From an uncultured Paracoccaceae bacterium (GTDB lineage Bacteria > Pseudomonadota > Alphaproteobacteria > Rhodobacterales > Rhodobacteraceae), in NCBI GenBank assembly GCA_947503175.1, contig CANNCO010000001.1:310001-374000 (forward strand): a DNA stretch of 64,000 nt, in the 5' to 3' direction. Numbering within the stretch: the first letter of the stretch is position 1; each line of letters starts with the position of its first letter. A model generated the notes under the pieces. It was not told the origin of the DNA. It saw only the letters and a program-made list of their open reading frames with translations, and made no database searches. The translations under genes and the position numbers were made by a program. Positions 48,296 through 58,345 of this stretch are shown in pieces.

Positions 48296-50136
48296 TTCTT
48301 TGGTGGCTGGTCTGAGTTTGCGGATTTCTTGTCCCGCTTTATCCCGGATTTTATGTTGCCGAACACGTCGGGCTTGATCCCCTGACTGCGCATGATCGCA
48401 TATTGCTGCATGAAGGTGATCGTGTTGTTCGCAATCCAGTAGATCACGAGGCCGGATGCAAACGATCCGAGCATGAACATGAACACCCATGGCATCCACG
48501 CAAATATCATCTGTTGCGTGGGATCGGTGGGCGCCGGGTTGAGCTTTTGCTGCATCCACATCGAGATGCCGAGAATGAGGGGCAGGATCCCGATGAAGAT
48601 CAGCGCCATGATCGACCCGGGTTCGGGCGCGGCCCAGGGGAAGACGCCCCAGAGGTTGAAGATCGAGGACGGGTCCGGGGCCGAGAGGTCGCGAATCCAG
48701 CCGATCCACGGCGCATGGCGCAATTCGATCGTGACGAAGATCACCTTGTAGAGCGAGAAGAAAATGGGAATTTGCAGAAGAATCGGCAGACAGCCTGCGG
48801 CCGGGTTGACCTTCTCCTTCTTGTAGAGCGCCATCATCTCTTGCTGGAGCTTCTGGCGATCGTCGCCGGCCTTTTCCTTGATCTTCTCCATCTCCGGCTG
48901 AAGTTCTTTCATCTTGGCCATGGAGACATACGACTTGTAGGCAAGGGGCAGGAGCAGGGCCTTGATCAGCAGGGTCAGGCCTATGATCGCCCAGCCCATG
49001 TTTCCGACGACACCGTTCAGCCAGTGCAGGACGGCGAAAATCGGCTTTGTCAGGAAGAAGAACCAGCCCCAGTCAATCGAGTCGATGAAGCGGAAGATGC
49101 CTTTTTCGTTCTCGTATTCGCGGATGGTTTCCCATTCCTTCGCGCCGGCGAACAGTTTTTGCGTGACTTCCGCGGACGACCCGGCGGCAACCTCGAGGGT
49201 GCGCAGGAGTGCCGTCGCACGGTAGATGTCGCGCGAAGCGTCGTATTGCAGCGCCGAGGTAAAAGACTGCTCAGGCGCCGGGATAAGGGTCGTCATCCAG
49301 TAGTGATCGGTGAATCCGATCCAGCCATTGGCGTTGACTTCGACCACATCCGCCGCCGGCCCCCATCTGGGATCGGGGTCGAGGTCACGCAGGTCGTTAT
49401 AGCCCAGTTCGTTCATCTCTTCGCCGGTCTGGCGAATGGCACCTTCGTGGATGATGAAGAAGCCCTTGAGATCATCGGGCTCTCCATGCCGTGCGATCAG
49501 GCCATAGGGTGCGAGACGAACCGGGGATGTGCTCGTGTTCTCAACGCTTTGGGTAACAGTGAACATATAGTCTTCATCGACCGAAATCGTCCGGCGGAAG
49601 GTCAGGCCATTGCCGTTTTCCCAGGTGAGGGTGATATCCGAGCCCAGCCCGAGTACCGAACCCACGGGTGCGGTCCACACGGTTTCGGCCGTCGGAACCT
49701 CGTCGATCGTCAGACCGGAGCCGGGCGACCAGCCAAACAGTGCGTAATAGGCGTCATCGACGCCCTCGGGGGTCATCAGGGTGACGATATCCGCGCCGGG
49801 ATCGAGCGTTTCACGGTAATCGCGCAGTTTCAGATCGTCGATACGACCGCCCGTCAGCGAGATCGAACCTTCGAGACGCTCGGTTTGAATGGGAATACGT
49901 ACGACTTCGGCCAGTGCAGCGGCGCGGTTTTCAGCGGGTGTCGTGACGCCCGGGACTGCACCTGGTTCGCCGAGATTGTCGGTCGCTCCGGGAACGACGT
50001 TGGCAGGCTCGGTGGCAGTGGGCTGGGTCGCGGGATCGACGGGGGGTTCTTCCGGCGGAAAGAGAAGAAACCACACAAGAATGACAAGAAAGCTCAGCGC
50101 CGTCGCGAGGAGCAGGTTCTTGTTCTGATCATCCAT
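48292..50136 (-). CDS. yidC: Membrane protein insertase YidC
   Basis: 614 residues. TM1 (LLLATALSFLVILVWFLLFP), then a Pro/Thr-rich linker and a large periplasmic P1 domain (about 90-350). The conserved core is KPIFAVLHWLNGVVGNMGWAI onward: five helices, with the cytosolic coiled hairpin SMAKMKELQPEMEKIKEKAGDD and NPAAGCLPILLQIPIFFSLY. The C-terminal tail is basic. It inserts membrane proteins alone or with SecYEG. rnpA and rpmH, often nearby, are not in the window; the EAL gene lies 60 bases upstream. Confidence 0.97.
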   Translation of the reverse strand: MDDQNKNLLLATALSFLVILVWFLLFPPEEPPVDPATQPTATEPANVVPGATDNLGEPGAVPGVTTPAENRAAALAEVVRIPIQTERLEGSISLTGGRIDDLKLRDYRETLDPGADIVTLMTPEGVDDAYYALFGWSPGSGLTIDEVPTAETVWTAPVGSVLGLGSDITLTWENGNGLTFRRTISVDEDYMFTVTQSVENTSTSPVRLAPYGLIARHGEPDDLKGFFIIHEGAIRQTGEEMNELGYNDLRDLDPDPRWGPAADVVEVNANGWIGFTDHYWMTTLIPAPEQSFTSALQYDASRDIYRATALLRTLEVAAGSSAEVTQKLFAGAKEWETIREYENEKGIFRFIDSIDWGWFFFLTKPIFAVLHWLNGVVGNMGWAIIGLTLLIKALLLPLAYKSYVSMAKMKELQPEMEKIKEKAGDDRQKLQQEMMALYKKEKVNPAAGCLPILLQIPIFFSLYKVIFVTIELRHAPWIGWIRDLSAPDPSSIFNLWGVFPWAAPEPGSIMALIFIGILPLILGISMWMQQKLNPAPTDPTQQMIFAWMPWVFMFMLGSFASGLVIYWIANNTITFMQQYAIMRSQGIKPDVFGNIKSGIKRDKKSANSDQPPKK

Positions 50137-50196
50137 TTCCGGCCACCACTGTCCTTTTCAGGTCAGAGCCGGTTCAACCCGCGATGGCCCCAAAGG

Positions 50197-51789
50197 TCAA
50201 GCCGTTTTCCCCTGCTGACCGTTTTGTGGCGATGCCCCGGCGGATGGAAATACGCCAGCATCGGCGTCGCGCGAGGGAATGCGGCGCGCGTGATCGGACA
50301 ACCAGCCCGCGACATCATCGAACGGCATCGGGCGTGCAATCCCGTAGCCCTGGACGAAACGGCAGCCCAGTTGGTGAAGAACGGCCTGTTCGGAAGGCGT
50401 TTCGACACCCTCGGCCAGGGTTTCGAGTTCCAGTCTGTCGGCAAGCGTCAGAATTGCCGAGACGATGTTTTGCTGCTCGAGGTCTGTGTCGATCTGGGTC
50501 ACGAACGATCGGTCGATCTTGATACGACCCACCGAAAATCTCCTGATATTCGCGATTGACGCGTGACCCGTGCCGAAATCGTCGAGGTCGATCAGGCAAC
50601 CCATCTCGGAGAAAGCCCGCAGGTTGCGAATGATCGCGTCGCTCGACGTTTGTGCGATGACCGTTTCCAGAACCTCGATCGTCAGCCGCTCGGGGCCGAG
50701 GTCGAAGCGATCGAGTTCCCATCTGATCTTGTCGACCAGAAGGGGGTTGCGAAGCTCTTCGGCAGAAAAGTTCAGCGACAGACTGGGTACCTGGACCCCG
50801 GACGCGTCCCATGTTCGAAGTGCGTTGAGGGCATTGTAGAGCATGACCTCACCCAACCGTTCCATGAGGCCGAGGTTTTCGACGGCAGGCAGGAACTCTC
50901 CCGGTGAGATCAGCCCGCGTTCGGGATGTTCCCAGCGCGCGAGCACCTCGAAGCCGATCACCGCGCCTTCGTCGGTGCTGATCTGAGGCTGATACCATGG
51001 CCTGATCTGGCCAGTTTCGATCGCGCCGGGCAGATCGTCAGTCGTAGCCCCGCGAAGCCTGGCGCGTTTCTGGATATCGAGCGTGAAGGCCCGGATCGTG
51101 CCGGTTCCATTGGAACTTGCGTCTTCAAGCGCCTGTTCCGCGGCTTCAACCACCGCTTCCCCCGTTTCGGCGGGTGAGCGCTTCAGCGAACAGAAACCGA
51201 CCGAAACGGTCACGAAGACTCGTACGCCGTCAACGCTGATCGGATCTTCGACGGCCTTCTGGATGCGGGTCGAGAGTTGGATGAGGCTTTCAAGATCGGC
51301 CCGGCTGCCGGAGGTAAGCAGGATCATGAAGCGGGGGCCGTCGAGACGGGCCACGACATCGTTTTCGCGCACGGCCGTTCGCAAACGGTCGGCGCAGGCC
51401 TGCAATATGCTCGAGCCCACGCCAGCGCCGAGGCGTTCGACGAAGTTTTCAAACTCGTCGACGCCGACGGCGATGGCGGCGGTCGTTCCAATGCAGGTTG
51501 GACCCTCGTTGAGAAGCCTGTCGGCGGTAGCGACCGCTTCGGACCGCCGGACAAGGCCGGTTTCGGGGTCTTTTTGCCGAGTGTCCGGGGCGGGCCGGCG
51601 GCTCATCGATCCGGTTGCCGCCATGATGATCGGCATGATGAACGCCACGCCGATCAGAACGGATTCGCCGCCGATCCAGTATCCGCCGAGCGTGATGGCA
51701 GGTAGAAAGGCCAGAAGCTGTGGCCCGAGCAAGACGTTGCGCAGTCCGGTCTGATACCGGGTCAACGACGTGCTTATCCGAGATGACAT
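50197..51789 (-). CDS. Membrane-anchored GGDEF-EAL protein with degenerate GGDEF; probable c-di-GMP phosphodiesterase
   Basis: 530 residues. Two N-terminal membrane helices (about 20-58). The GGDEF domain (about 75-245) has LDGPRF in place of GG(D/E)EF (near 149-154), so cyclase activity is unlikely. The EAL domain (about 255-495) has EVL for EAL (Glu281) and keeps the metal and catalytic residues: Asn340 (LNFSAEEL), Glu372 (IEVLET), Asp403-Asp404 (DDFGTG), Lys424 (IKID), Glu460 (EGVET) and Gln480 (QGYGIARPM). It should therefore hydrolyse c-di-GMP. A lone TTAACC half-site lies upstream. It precedes yidC by 60 bases. Confidence 0.9.
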   Translation of the reverse strand: MSSRISTSLTRYQTGLRNVLLGPQLLAFLPAITLGGYWIGGESVLIGVAFIMPIIMAATGSMSRRPAPDTRQKDPETGLVRRSEAVATADRLLNEGPTCIGTTAAIAVGVDEFENFVERLGAGVGSSILQACADRLRTAVRENDVVARLDGPRFMILLTSGSRADLESLIQLSTRIQKAVEDPISVDGVRVFVTVSVGFCSLKRSPAETGEAVVEAAEQALEDASSNGTGTIRAFTLDIQKRARLRGATTDDLPGAIETGQIRPWYQPQISTDEGAVIGFEVLARWEHPERGLISPGEFLPAVENLGLMERLGEVMLYNALNALRTWDASGVQVPSLSLNFSAEELRNPLLVDKIRWELDRFDLGPERLTIEVLETVIAQTSSDAIIRNLRAFSEMGCLIDLDDFGTGHASIANIRRFSVGRIKIDRSFVTQIDTDLEQQNIVSAILTLADRLELETLAEGVETPSEQAVLHQLGCRFVQGYGIARPMPFDDVAGWLSDHARRIPSRDADAGVFPSAGASPQNGQQGKTA

Positions 51790-51903
51790 AGTGAAGTGCC
51801 CCCTTCCCGGTTCGTAAGACTTCAGACGGGGTAAGACTAAGGGGCCGAAATAGGCAGACGGTTAATGTCACGGGGCTGCAGGACGCTTAAAGCACGAAGA
51901 ATT

Positions 51904-52731
51904 TTATCCGTTTCTGATCAGCGCCTTGAAATCGAAGACATCGGGATCAAGCAGATGCGAACGGCGGACATTGGTCAGTGACCGGAACAGTACCTGACGC
52001 CGCCCGGGGCTGTTTCGTTCCCATTCATCCAGCATTGCCTTGACCTGCTGACGCTGCAATCCGTCCTGACTGCCGCACAGATCGCAGGGAATGATCGGGT
52101 ACGACAGTGCCCGGGCAAACCGGTCGCAATCCGCCTCGGCCACATGGGCGAGGGGGCGGTAGACGAAAAGATCGCCTTCGTCGTTCAGAAGTTTTGGCGG
52201 CATCGTGGCCAGACGTCCGCCATGGAACAGGTTCATGAAGAACGTTTCGAGTATGTCGTCGCGGTGATGGCCCAGGACGATGGCGGAACAGCCCTCTTCC
52301 CGCGCAATCCGGTAGAGGTGGCCGCGCCTCAGACGGGAACAGAGCGCGCAATAGGTGCGGTTCGCGGGAACCTTGTCGGTCACGATCGAGTAGGTATCCT
52401 GATATTCGATGCGGTGGCGTACACCCATCTGCGACAGGAACTCCGGCAGAACCGTTGCAGGAAAACCCGGCTGTCCCTGATCGAGGTTGCAGGCCAGAAG
52501 ATCGACCGGGAGAAGGCCGCGCCATTGCAGTTCGTTGAGGGCGGCAAGCAAGGTATAGCTATCCTTACCGCCCGAGAGGCAGACCAGCCACCGCGCATCC
52601 CGTTCGACCATCCCGTATTGCTCAATGGCCTCGCGGGTTTGCCGGACGATCCGCTTGCGCAGTTTCCGAAACTCGGTGGTTTTGGGCGCGCCTGCAAAGA
52701 GCGGATGAATTTCGTCTGTTTCGTCAAGCAT
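51904..52731 (-). CDS. ttcA: tRNA 2-thiocytidine(32) synthetase TtcA
   Basis: 275 residues from the ATG at 52731 ([12 protein letters not shown]). The PP-loop is [10 protein letters not shown] (SGGKDS 53-58). The Fe-S ligands are CALC (128-131) and CDLC (216-219), with [19 protein letters not shown] between. It thiolates C32 of several tRNAs in an ATP- and 4Fe-4S-dependent reaction. The longer frame to 52887 would overlap the divergent DUF3833 gene. Confidence 0.95.
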   Translation of the reverse strand: MLDETDEIHPLFAGAPKTTEFRKLRKRIVRQTREAIEQYGMVERDARWLVCLSGGKDSYTLLAALNELQWRGLLPVDLLACNLDQGQPGFPATVLPEFLSQMGVRHRIEYQDTYSIVTDKVPANRTYCALCSRLRRGHLYRIAREEGCSAIVLGHHRDDILETFFMNLFHGGRLATMPPKLLNDEGDLFVYRPLAHVAEADCDRFARALSYPIIPCDLCGSQDGLQRQQVKAMLDEWERNSPGRRQVLFRSLTNVRRSHLLDPDVFDFKALIRNG

Positions 52732-52840
52732 CGGTGGCCTCGTCTGATTTGACCCGGAGGTACACGAACCGTACCGGCCTGCAAAGGTGCATCCGATCAG
52801 GTTACTTGTCCGTATCAGAGCGTATTCGGAGGAATGTTTA

Positions 52841-53365
52841 ATGAAGAGAATCCTTCTTCTCTGTGCTCTCTTTCTGGCCGCCTGCACAGGTAAGCCGTCT
52901 CTGGACGATGCGACGCTGAGCGAGCGGACGCTGAACCTTGAAGAGTTCTTTGAAGGCGAGACCGTGGCATACGGGCAGTTTCAGGATGTGTTCGGTACGG
53001 TGCGCCGGCGATTCGAGGTTCAGATCGAAGGGACATGGGATGGGACGGACCTGACCCTTGTCGAGGATTTTCTCTATGAGGATGGCAGTACGGAACGCCG
53101 GGTCTGGACGCTTACAAAAACCGGGCCGGAGACTTGGATGGGCACCGCGCCGGGTGTGATCGGGAAAGCATTTGGCGAAGAGCGGGGCGATACGTTCAAC
53201 TGGCGCTATACGATCGACCTCCCCGTGCCGGATGGGACGCTGCGGGTCACATTCGACGACTGGATGTGGCTTCTGACGGAGGATCGGCTGCTGAACCGGG
53301 CCTATATGAAGAAATTCGGCGTCGACATCGGCGAAGTGATCATCATGTTCGAACGTCCCGAGTGA
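52841..53365 (+). CDS. DUF3833-family lipoprotein
   Basis: 174 residues from the ATG at 52841, preceded by GGAGGAATG. Signal [17 protein letters not shown] with lipobox LAAC. Mature part: [26 protein letters not shown], then [39 protein letters not shown] and [22 protein letters not shown], the pattern of DUF3833. Function unknown; the barrel-like fold and lipidation suggest an outer-membrane-linked role (inference). Confidence 0.82.
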   Translation: MKRILLLCALFLAACTGKPSLDDATLSERTLNLEEFFEGETVAYGQFQDVFGTVRRRFEVQIEGTWDGTDLTLVEDFLYEDGSTERRVWTLTKTGPETWMGTAPGVIGKAFGEERGDTFNWRYTIDLPVPDGTLRVTFDDWMWLLTEDRLLNRAYMKKFGVDIGEVIIMFERPE

Positions 53366-53371
53366 TCCGAT

Positions 53372-53794
53372 CTAGAGCGTAAGGTGCCTTGCGCGTGCGG
53401 CCCGTTCGATTGCAGCCGCATGAAGTCGGTCGATATTGAGTTCATACCGGATTTCTTCGAGCAGCCGCAGTTCGGCTTCCCGCAACGTGCCATCGGCGGC
53501 GGCGACGTCGCAGGCCAGCGCATAGGCCGTCTCGTTCAGCCGGTCCGGCAGACATTCGCGGATCAGGCCGAAGAGGGCATCAAGACCTTCCTCTTCTGCA
53601 AATAGCTCAAGAACGGTGCGCGAGACCTGCGGAATCCTGTCCTGATCGAACGACGCGAAGACCGGAAGGTGATTCACGATACGCTCGATCGTGACCAACT
53701 CGGACGTGCGCATCAGTTCGTCAGAGGCCGAAACGGCGATCATAACTGCCACAAGAGCATCTTGCGGTGTCATCGAGTGGGGTGAATTAGACAC
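53372..53794 (-). CDS. TerB-like (tellurite-resistance family) protein
   Basis: 140 residues from the GTG at 53794; an internal ATG at 53773 is the alternative. All-helical: TPQDALVAVMIAVSASDELMRTSELVTIERIVNHLP, then ALACDVAAADGTLREAELRLLEEIRYEL. The acidic SASDE and AADGTL positions are the metal-site type of the TerB/DjlA fold. Alone here, with no other ter gene, so tellurite resistance should not be assumed. Confidence 0.75.
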   Translation of the reverse strand: MSNSPHSMTPQDALVAVMIAVSASDELMRTSELVTIERIVNHLPVFASFDQDRIPQVSRTVLELFAEEEGLDALFGLIRECLPDRLNETAYALACDVAAADGTLREAELRLLEEIRYELNIDRLHAAAIERAARARHLTL

Positions 53795-53904
53795 GTGCGA
53801 AAATCCTAACAAGCTAGGACCCGAGAATATTGACGGAAGCCCGCGTGAGCAATAGGTAGCGGGGCCGGTTCGGGCAGGGGGCCCGAACAAACAGGAAAAA
53901 CATA

Positions 53905-55485
53905 ATGTCCGATCTGCGCAACGCTGCGATGACGTCTAAAGCCTGGCCTTTCGAAGAGGCGCGCAGGATCGCGAAACGTTACGAGAAGGCACCGCCTGCA
54001 AAGGGCCATGTACTGTTCGAGACGGGTTATGGCCCAAGTGGCCTGCCGCATATCGGGACTTTCGGCGAAGTATTGCGCACCACGATGGTTCGGCGGGCGT
54101 TTGAAGTGATTTCGGACATTCCGACCAAGCTGATCTGTTTCTCGGACGATTTGGACGGGATGCGGAAAGTTCCCGACAACGTTCCCAATCCAGAACTGCT
54201 GGCCGAGCATCTGCAACGGCCGTTGACCTCTGTCCCCGATCCGTTCGGGGAGTTCGAAAGCTTCGGCCATCATAACAACGCCATGCTGCGGCGGTTTCTG
54301 GATACGTTTGGGTTCGACTACGAGTTTCAGTCGGCGCGAGAGTTTTATCGTTCCGGCCGGTTCGATGAGACGCTTTTGCTTGCCGCGGAACGCTATGACG
54401 CGCTGATGGAGGTCATGTTGGCCAGCCTGAGGGAAGAGCGCCAGCAGACCTATTCGATCTTTCTGCCAATCAGTCCGACAACGGGCCGGGTGTTGTATGT
54501 CCCGCTGAAGAATGTGGATGGATCCAAGGGCGAGATCACGTTTGACGATGAGGACGGGACGGAAACCACCCTTTCGGTGACCGGTGGTAACGTAAAGCTG
54601 CAGTGGAAGCCGGATTTCGGCGCGCGCTGGGCCGCGCTCGGGGTCGATTTCGAACCCTATGGCAAGGAGCATGCGCCGAACACACCGATCTATTCGAAGA
54701 TCTGCCGGATCCTTGGCGGGACACCTCCGGAGGTGTTCACCTATGAGCTGTTCCTCGATGAGGCCGGTGGAAAGATCTCGAAGTCCAAGGGCAACGGATT
54801 GTCGATCGATGAGTGGCTGACCTATGCGGCGACCGAAAGCCTTTCCTATTACATGTATCAGAAGCCCAAGACCGCCAAGCGGCTGTCCTGGGATGTGATC
54901 CCGAAGGCGGTGGACGAGTACCACCAGCAGCTTCGGGCCTATGCCGGTCAGGATACAGCGCAGCGGGTCAACAATCCGGTATTTCACATCCATGGGCATG
55001 ATGTGCCGACGTCCGACATGGTGGTGCCGTTCTCGATGCTTCTGAATTTGGCGAGCGTATCGGGCGCCGAGGACAAGGAGACGATGTGGGGCTTTATCCG
55101 CCGCTATGCGCCCGACGCATCGCCTGAGACGCATCCGCATCTGGACGAAGCGGCGGGGTTTGCGGTTCGGTACTACAATGACTTCGTAAAGCCGGGTAAG
55201 ACATTCCGTGCCCCGGATGACCGTGAACGCGCGGCGTTGGAGGATCTGCTGGCCAGGCTGAAGTCCTGGAAAGACGGGCTGGATCCCGAAGAGCTTCAGT
55301 CGATGGTGTTTGCGGTTGGCAAGGCGCATGGGTTCGAGCCGCTGCGGGACTGGTTCAAGGCGCTTTACGAAGTGCTGATGGGGGCCAGTCAAGGGCCACG
55401 TTTTGGCGGGTTCATCGCGCTTTATGGCATCGATGAGAGTATCGCATTGATCGAAGCCGGGCTGGCTGGCGAGTTGGGGGACTGA
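53905..55485 (+). CDS. lysK: Lysyl-tRNA synthetase, class I
   Basis: 526 residues. The class I signatures are [13 protein letters not shown] (HIGH-like HIGT, about 49-52) and KISKSKGNG (KMSKS-like, about 288). The N-terminal part [13 protein letters not shown] is the archaeal-type family start. Class I LysRS is found in archaea and some bacteria including alphaproteobacteria, replacing the class II enzyme. CAGGAAAAA lies before the ATG. Confidence 0.95.
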   Translation: MSDLRNAAMTSKAWPFEEARRIAKRYEKAPPAKGHVLFETGYGPSGLPHIGTFGEVLRTTMVRRAFEVISDIPTKLICFSDDLDGMRKVPDNVPNPELLAEHLQRPLTSVPDPFGEFESFGHHNNAMLRRFLDTFGFDYEFQSAREFYRSGRFDETLLLAAERYDALMEVMLASLREERQQTYSIFLPISPTTGRVLYVPLKNVDGSKGEITFDDEDGTETTLSVTGGNVKLQWKPDFGARWAALGVDFEPYGKEHAPNTPIYSKICRILGGTPPEVFTYELFLDEAGGKISKSKGNGLSIDEWLTYAATESLSYYMYQKPKTAKRLSWDVIPKAVDEYHQQLRAYAGQDTAQRVNNPVFHIHGHDVPTSDMVVPFSMLLNLASVSGAEDKETMWGFIRRYAPDASPETHPHLDEAAGFAVRYYNDFVKPGKTFRAPDDRERAALEDLLARLKSWKDGLDPEELQSMVFAVGKAHGFEPLRDWFKALYEVLMGASQGPRFGGFIALYGIDESIALIEAGLAGELGD

Positions 55486-55550
55486 GCGGCGGGAATTGAC
55501 CCGGCGATGGGCGGGGCTAGGTTCTTTCCCAGCCAATGGGAGTACCCTGC

Positions 55551-55958
55551 ATGCACCGTCTGATCCTTGCCGTTCTGTTCGTGATCGGCCTGAATGGCCC
55601 TTTGAGTGCACAAGGCAGCGATGATCCCATCACGGGCGTGATCCAGGATCAGATCGAAGCCTTTCAGGAAGATGACTTTGCGACGGCCTTCAGCTTTGCA
55701 TCACCGATGATCAAACGGCTGTTCGGTTCTCCGGATCGGTTCGGGCTGATGGTGCGTCAGGGTTACCCGATGGTCTGGCGGCCTGCCGATGTCGAATACC
55801 TCGATCAGAAATCCGAGAACGGCGTCGTCTATCAAAACGTGCTGATCACCGACCGGCAAGGTGTTCCGCATATGCTTGAGTACCAGATGATACAGACCTC
55901 CGATGGCTGGCAAATCAATGGCGTGCAGTTTCTGCAGCCCCCCGCCGTCGGTGCTTGA
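55551..55958 (+). CDS. DUF4864-family exported protein
   Basis: 135 residues from the ATG at 55551 with GGGAG upstream. Signal peptide MHRLILAVLFVIGLNGPLSAQ. Mature: DPITGVIQDQIEAFQEDDFATAFSFASPMIKRLFG, then GYPMVWRPADVEYLDQ and YQMIQTSDGWQINGVQFLQ, the DUF4864 cystatin/NTF2-like pattern. Function unknown. Confidence 0.83.
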   Translation: MHRLILAVLFVIGLNGPLSAQGSDDPITGVIQDQIEAFQEDDFATAFSFASPMIKRLFGSPDRFGLMVRQGYPMVWRPADVEYLDQKSENGVVYQNVLITDRQGVPHMLEYQMIQTSDGWQINGVQFLQPPAVGA

Positions 55959-56056
55959 GCGTACGCTTGGTTAACGGGGCGCTGACCCCGGATTGATACC
56001 TTTTTTGCTGTCACAACGGCGCGCCCTTTCGGGCCGTGCGAGCGAAAGGGGTTTCG

Positions 56057-58345
56057 ATGAACAAGGCGATCACCGATGGGCTGATGCTGACGCCGCCACG
56101 TTTTGCGGATGGGCTTGATGTCTGGTCAAGCGAAGATGGAACGCCGGGATCGGCGACCTATGATGGCGTGCCCAACGCGGCATTCGTTCCCGCAGATCAG
56201 GACTTTGGCGGCTGTCTTGAACTGGTGAAGACGGTTTCGGTGCAGAAGCTGCGCTGGACAGGCGAGACACCGGTCCTGCCGGGGTGCTACCTGCGCGTAT
56301 CGGCACGGATCAAGGCGGTTTCGGGCAATCTTCCGGGTGTGCGGATCGCGGCCTGGGCGGGCGGCCCGGGTGGCGTGAACGTGGGTGGGGTCGTACAGGT
56401 GGGTCCGACGACCACGTTGACCAGTTATGGAGATATTGTCGAGGTTTCGGCCATCATCGGATCCGGCAACCGTATGGGTGTCGATATGGTATGGGGCGAT
56501 GCCGCGATCTATGGGCATGTCGGCCTCGACTTGACCGGTGCCTCGGGCGGTGTGGTGCGCATCGATGACTTCGAGGTTGAAGATGTGACCTCGGCCTTTC
56601 ACCGGACGATGATGGACTGGGTCGATGTGCGCGATTTCGGTGCGATTGGTGACGGGATCGCCGATGACCAACCAGCATTCGAGGCGGCGGATCTGGCCGC
56701 TGCCGGTCGCGATGTTCTTGTACCGGCGGGTACGTACTTCCTGGGAGCCAGCCAGACGTTCGAGAACGCCGTGCGTTTCGAAGGCACGGTCACGATGGCG
56801 ACCGAAGACCGGCTGATCCTGAGGCGCAACTTTGATTTTCCCAGCTACGCAGATGCATTCGGTGATGAAGTCTTGGGATTTCGAAAGGCTTTTCAGGCTC
56901 TTCTGAACTTTTCGGACCACGAGAGTCTTGATCTGGGGGGCCGCAGAATCGAGCTGGATGGCCCGATCGATATGGCCGAAGCCGCGGGGCTTGAAACCTA
57001 TGAAATCCGGCGGGTGATCCGGAACGGGCAGATCAATTGCCTCGCAAGCCCGAACTGGGACGAAGAGACCCATACGAGCTTTGCCAGCTACAACTCTTCC
57101 AACCCGGGTCAACTGACCGGTGTCGCGAATGTCGCGAATATCGTTGTCGGTTCCCTGGTCGAAGGTGCGGGGGTCGGCCGGGAAGTCTATGTGACGAGCA
57201 AGAACGAGGGCGCCGGAACGGTTGAGTTGAGCCGTAACCTGTATGGTCCGGCGGCAGGTCAGACATACACCTTTCGACGGTTCAAGTATGCGCTGGATTT
57301 CTCGGGTTTCACCAAGCATTCCCGGCTGACGTTCACGGATGTGGACTTTGACTGCAACGGGATTGCCAGCGGCATCCTGCTGGCACCGGCAGGCGAGCTT
57401 TTCCACCTGCGCGACTGCTGGTTCACAAAGCCGAAGAACCGCGGGATCAGTTCAACCGGTCGGGGTTGTCAGGACTTTCAGATGGACCGGTGCCACTTCA
57501 TTTCGAACGAACAGGCGATTCCCGCGACAGACCGGCAATCGATCGCGTTCAATATCAACGCGAATGACTCGAAGATACGTGACAGCAGGTTCCAGCGTAT
57601 GGGGACCACGATGGTTCTTGCGGGGAACGGCCATCTGATCGTCGGCAATCACTGGTTTCAGGGAGACAACGTTGTGGACGGGCCGCGTGTTGCCGGTCTT
57701 GTGCTGACCGAAACCAATGTGAAATCGGTTCTGACCGGCAATTACATCGACAACTGCTTCATCGAGTGGACCAATGAGCATGACGCGACACCCGATTTCG
57801 GCACAGAGTTCTCTTTCGGTGGGCTGACCGTCACCGGCAACATCTTTACCTGCAACGATGTTGCCGCGTGGTTCTCATGGCTGGTGATCAAACCTTATGG
57901 CACGGGGCATTTCATTCAGGGCCTGAGCGTCGTCGGCAACACGTTCAAGTCGCTGAACGGGAACATCGACCGGATCGAGCCTCTGGATTCATCGATTGCG
58001 GACCTCGACTTCTCACGGACCCGCAACGTGACCTTCGGGGGCAACACGTTCAACGGTATTTCTCAGAACACGATCAACCCGGTCACGCTGGAGTTCAATC
58101 AGCCCGGTGTGGCGACGAACTGGCAGCTTGATGTATCGGGCTATCTGCCCTTTGGCGGGTGGTCGCGGGAAGTGACCGGTATTGTCATGGAAGGTCCGGT
58201 GGAGAACGCAGCCTCGGCAACGGTCTGGGCGCAGCCATATGTCACCACGAACGATGGCCCGGACAACAATCTGGTGCGGCTTACCTGGCCGGAACCTGTA
58301 ACCGGACGCGTGCATATAACCGCACGCGTCGACAGACCAATCTAG
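56057..58345 (+). CDS. Large right-handed parallel beta-helix protein (glycosyl hydrolase 28-related / tailspike-like)
   Basis: 762 residues from the ATG at 56057 with AAAGGGG upstream. No signal peptide or membrane helix. Residues 1-180 look like a beta-sandwich (LTPPRFADGLDVWSSEDGTPGS, later CYLRVSARIKAVSGNLPGVRIAAW). The pectate-lyase-3 entry motif WVDVRDFGAIGDGIADDQPAF follows (about 188-208) and about 400 residues of repeated short beta strands (FRDSRFQRMG-, NHWFQGDN-, GNYIDN-, GNIFTCND-, GNTFKSL- and GNTFNGI-type turns), then a C-terminal beta domain. Phage tailspikes and some gene-transfer-agent surface proteins share this design; polysaccharide binding or cleavage is inferred. The 3' end overlaps the convergent gene by 4 bp. 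Confidence 0.82.
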   Translation: MNKAITDGLMLTPPRFADGLDVWSSEDGTPGSATYDGVPNAAFVPADQDFGGCLELVKTVSVQKLRWTGETPVLPGCYLRVSARIKAVSGNLPGVRIAAWAGGPGGVNVGGVVQVGPTTTLTSYGDIVEVSAIIGSGNRMGVDMVWGDAAIYGHVGLDLTGASGGVVRIDDFEVEDVTSAFHRTMMDWVDVRDFGAIGDGIADDQPAFEAADLAAAGRDVLVPAGTYFLGASQTFENAVRFEGTVTMATEDRLILRRNFDFPSYADAFGDEVLGFRKAFQALLNFSDHESLDLGGRRIELDGPIDMAEAAGLETYEIRRVIRNGQINCLASPNWDEETHTSFASYNSSNPGQLTGVANVANIVVGSLVEGAGVGREVYVTSKNEGAGTVELSRNLYGPAAGQTYTFRRFKYALDFSGFTKHSRLTFTDVDFDCNGIASGILLAPAGELFHLRDCWFTKPKNRGISSTGRGCQDFQMDRCHFISNEQAIPATDRQSIAFNINANDSKIRDSRFQRMGTTMVLAGNGHLIVGNHWFQGDNVVDGPRVAGLVLTETNVKSVLTGNYIDNCFIEWTNEHDATPDFGTEFSFGGLTVTGNIFTCNDVAAWFSWLVIKPYGTGHFIQGLSVVGNTFKSLNGNIDRIEPLDSSIADLDFSRTRNVTFGGNTFNGISQNTINPVTLEFNQPGVATNWQLDVSGYLPFGGWSREVTGIVMEGPVENAASATVWAQPYVTTNDGPDNNLVRLTWPEPVTGRVHITARVDRPI

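Noticed and set aside
48403-50559. 718-residue open frame on the plus strand opposite yidC and the EAL gene
   Set aside because: Antisense shadow of high-GC genes; sequence rich in His, Arg, Gly and Gln with no family resemblance.
51850-51870. TTAACC half-site upstream of the EAL gene as a CtrA box
   Set aside because: Only one half is present; no second TTAA at the N7 spacing. The same holds for the TTAAC near 55972.
53806-55611. 601-residue open frame on the minus strand opposite lysK
   Set aside because: Shadow of the class I lysyl-tRNA synthetase gene, which is certain.
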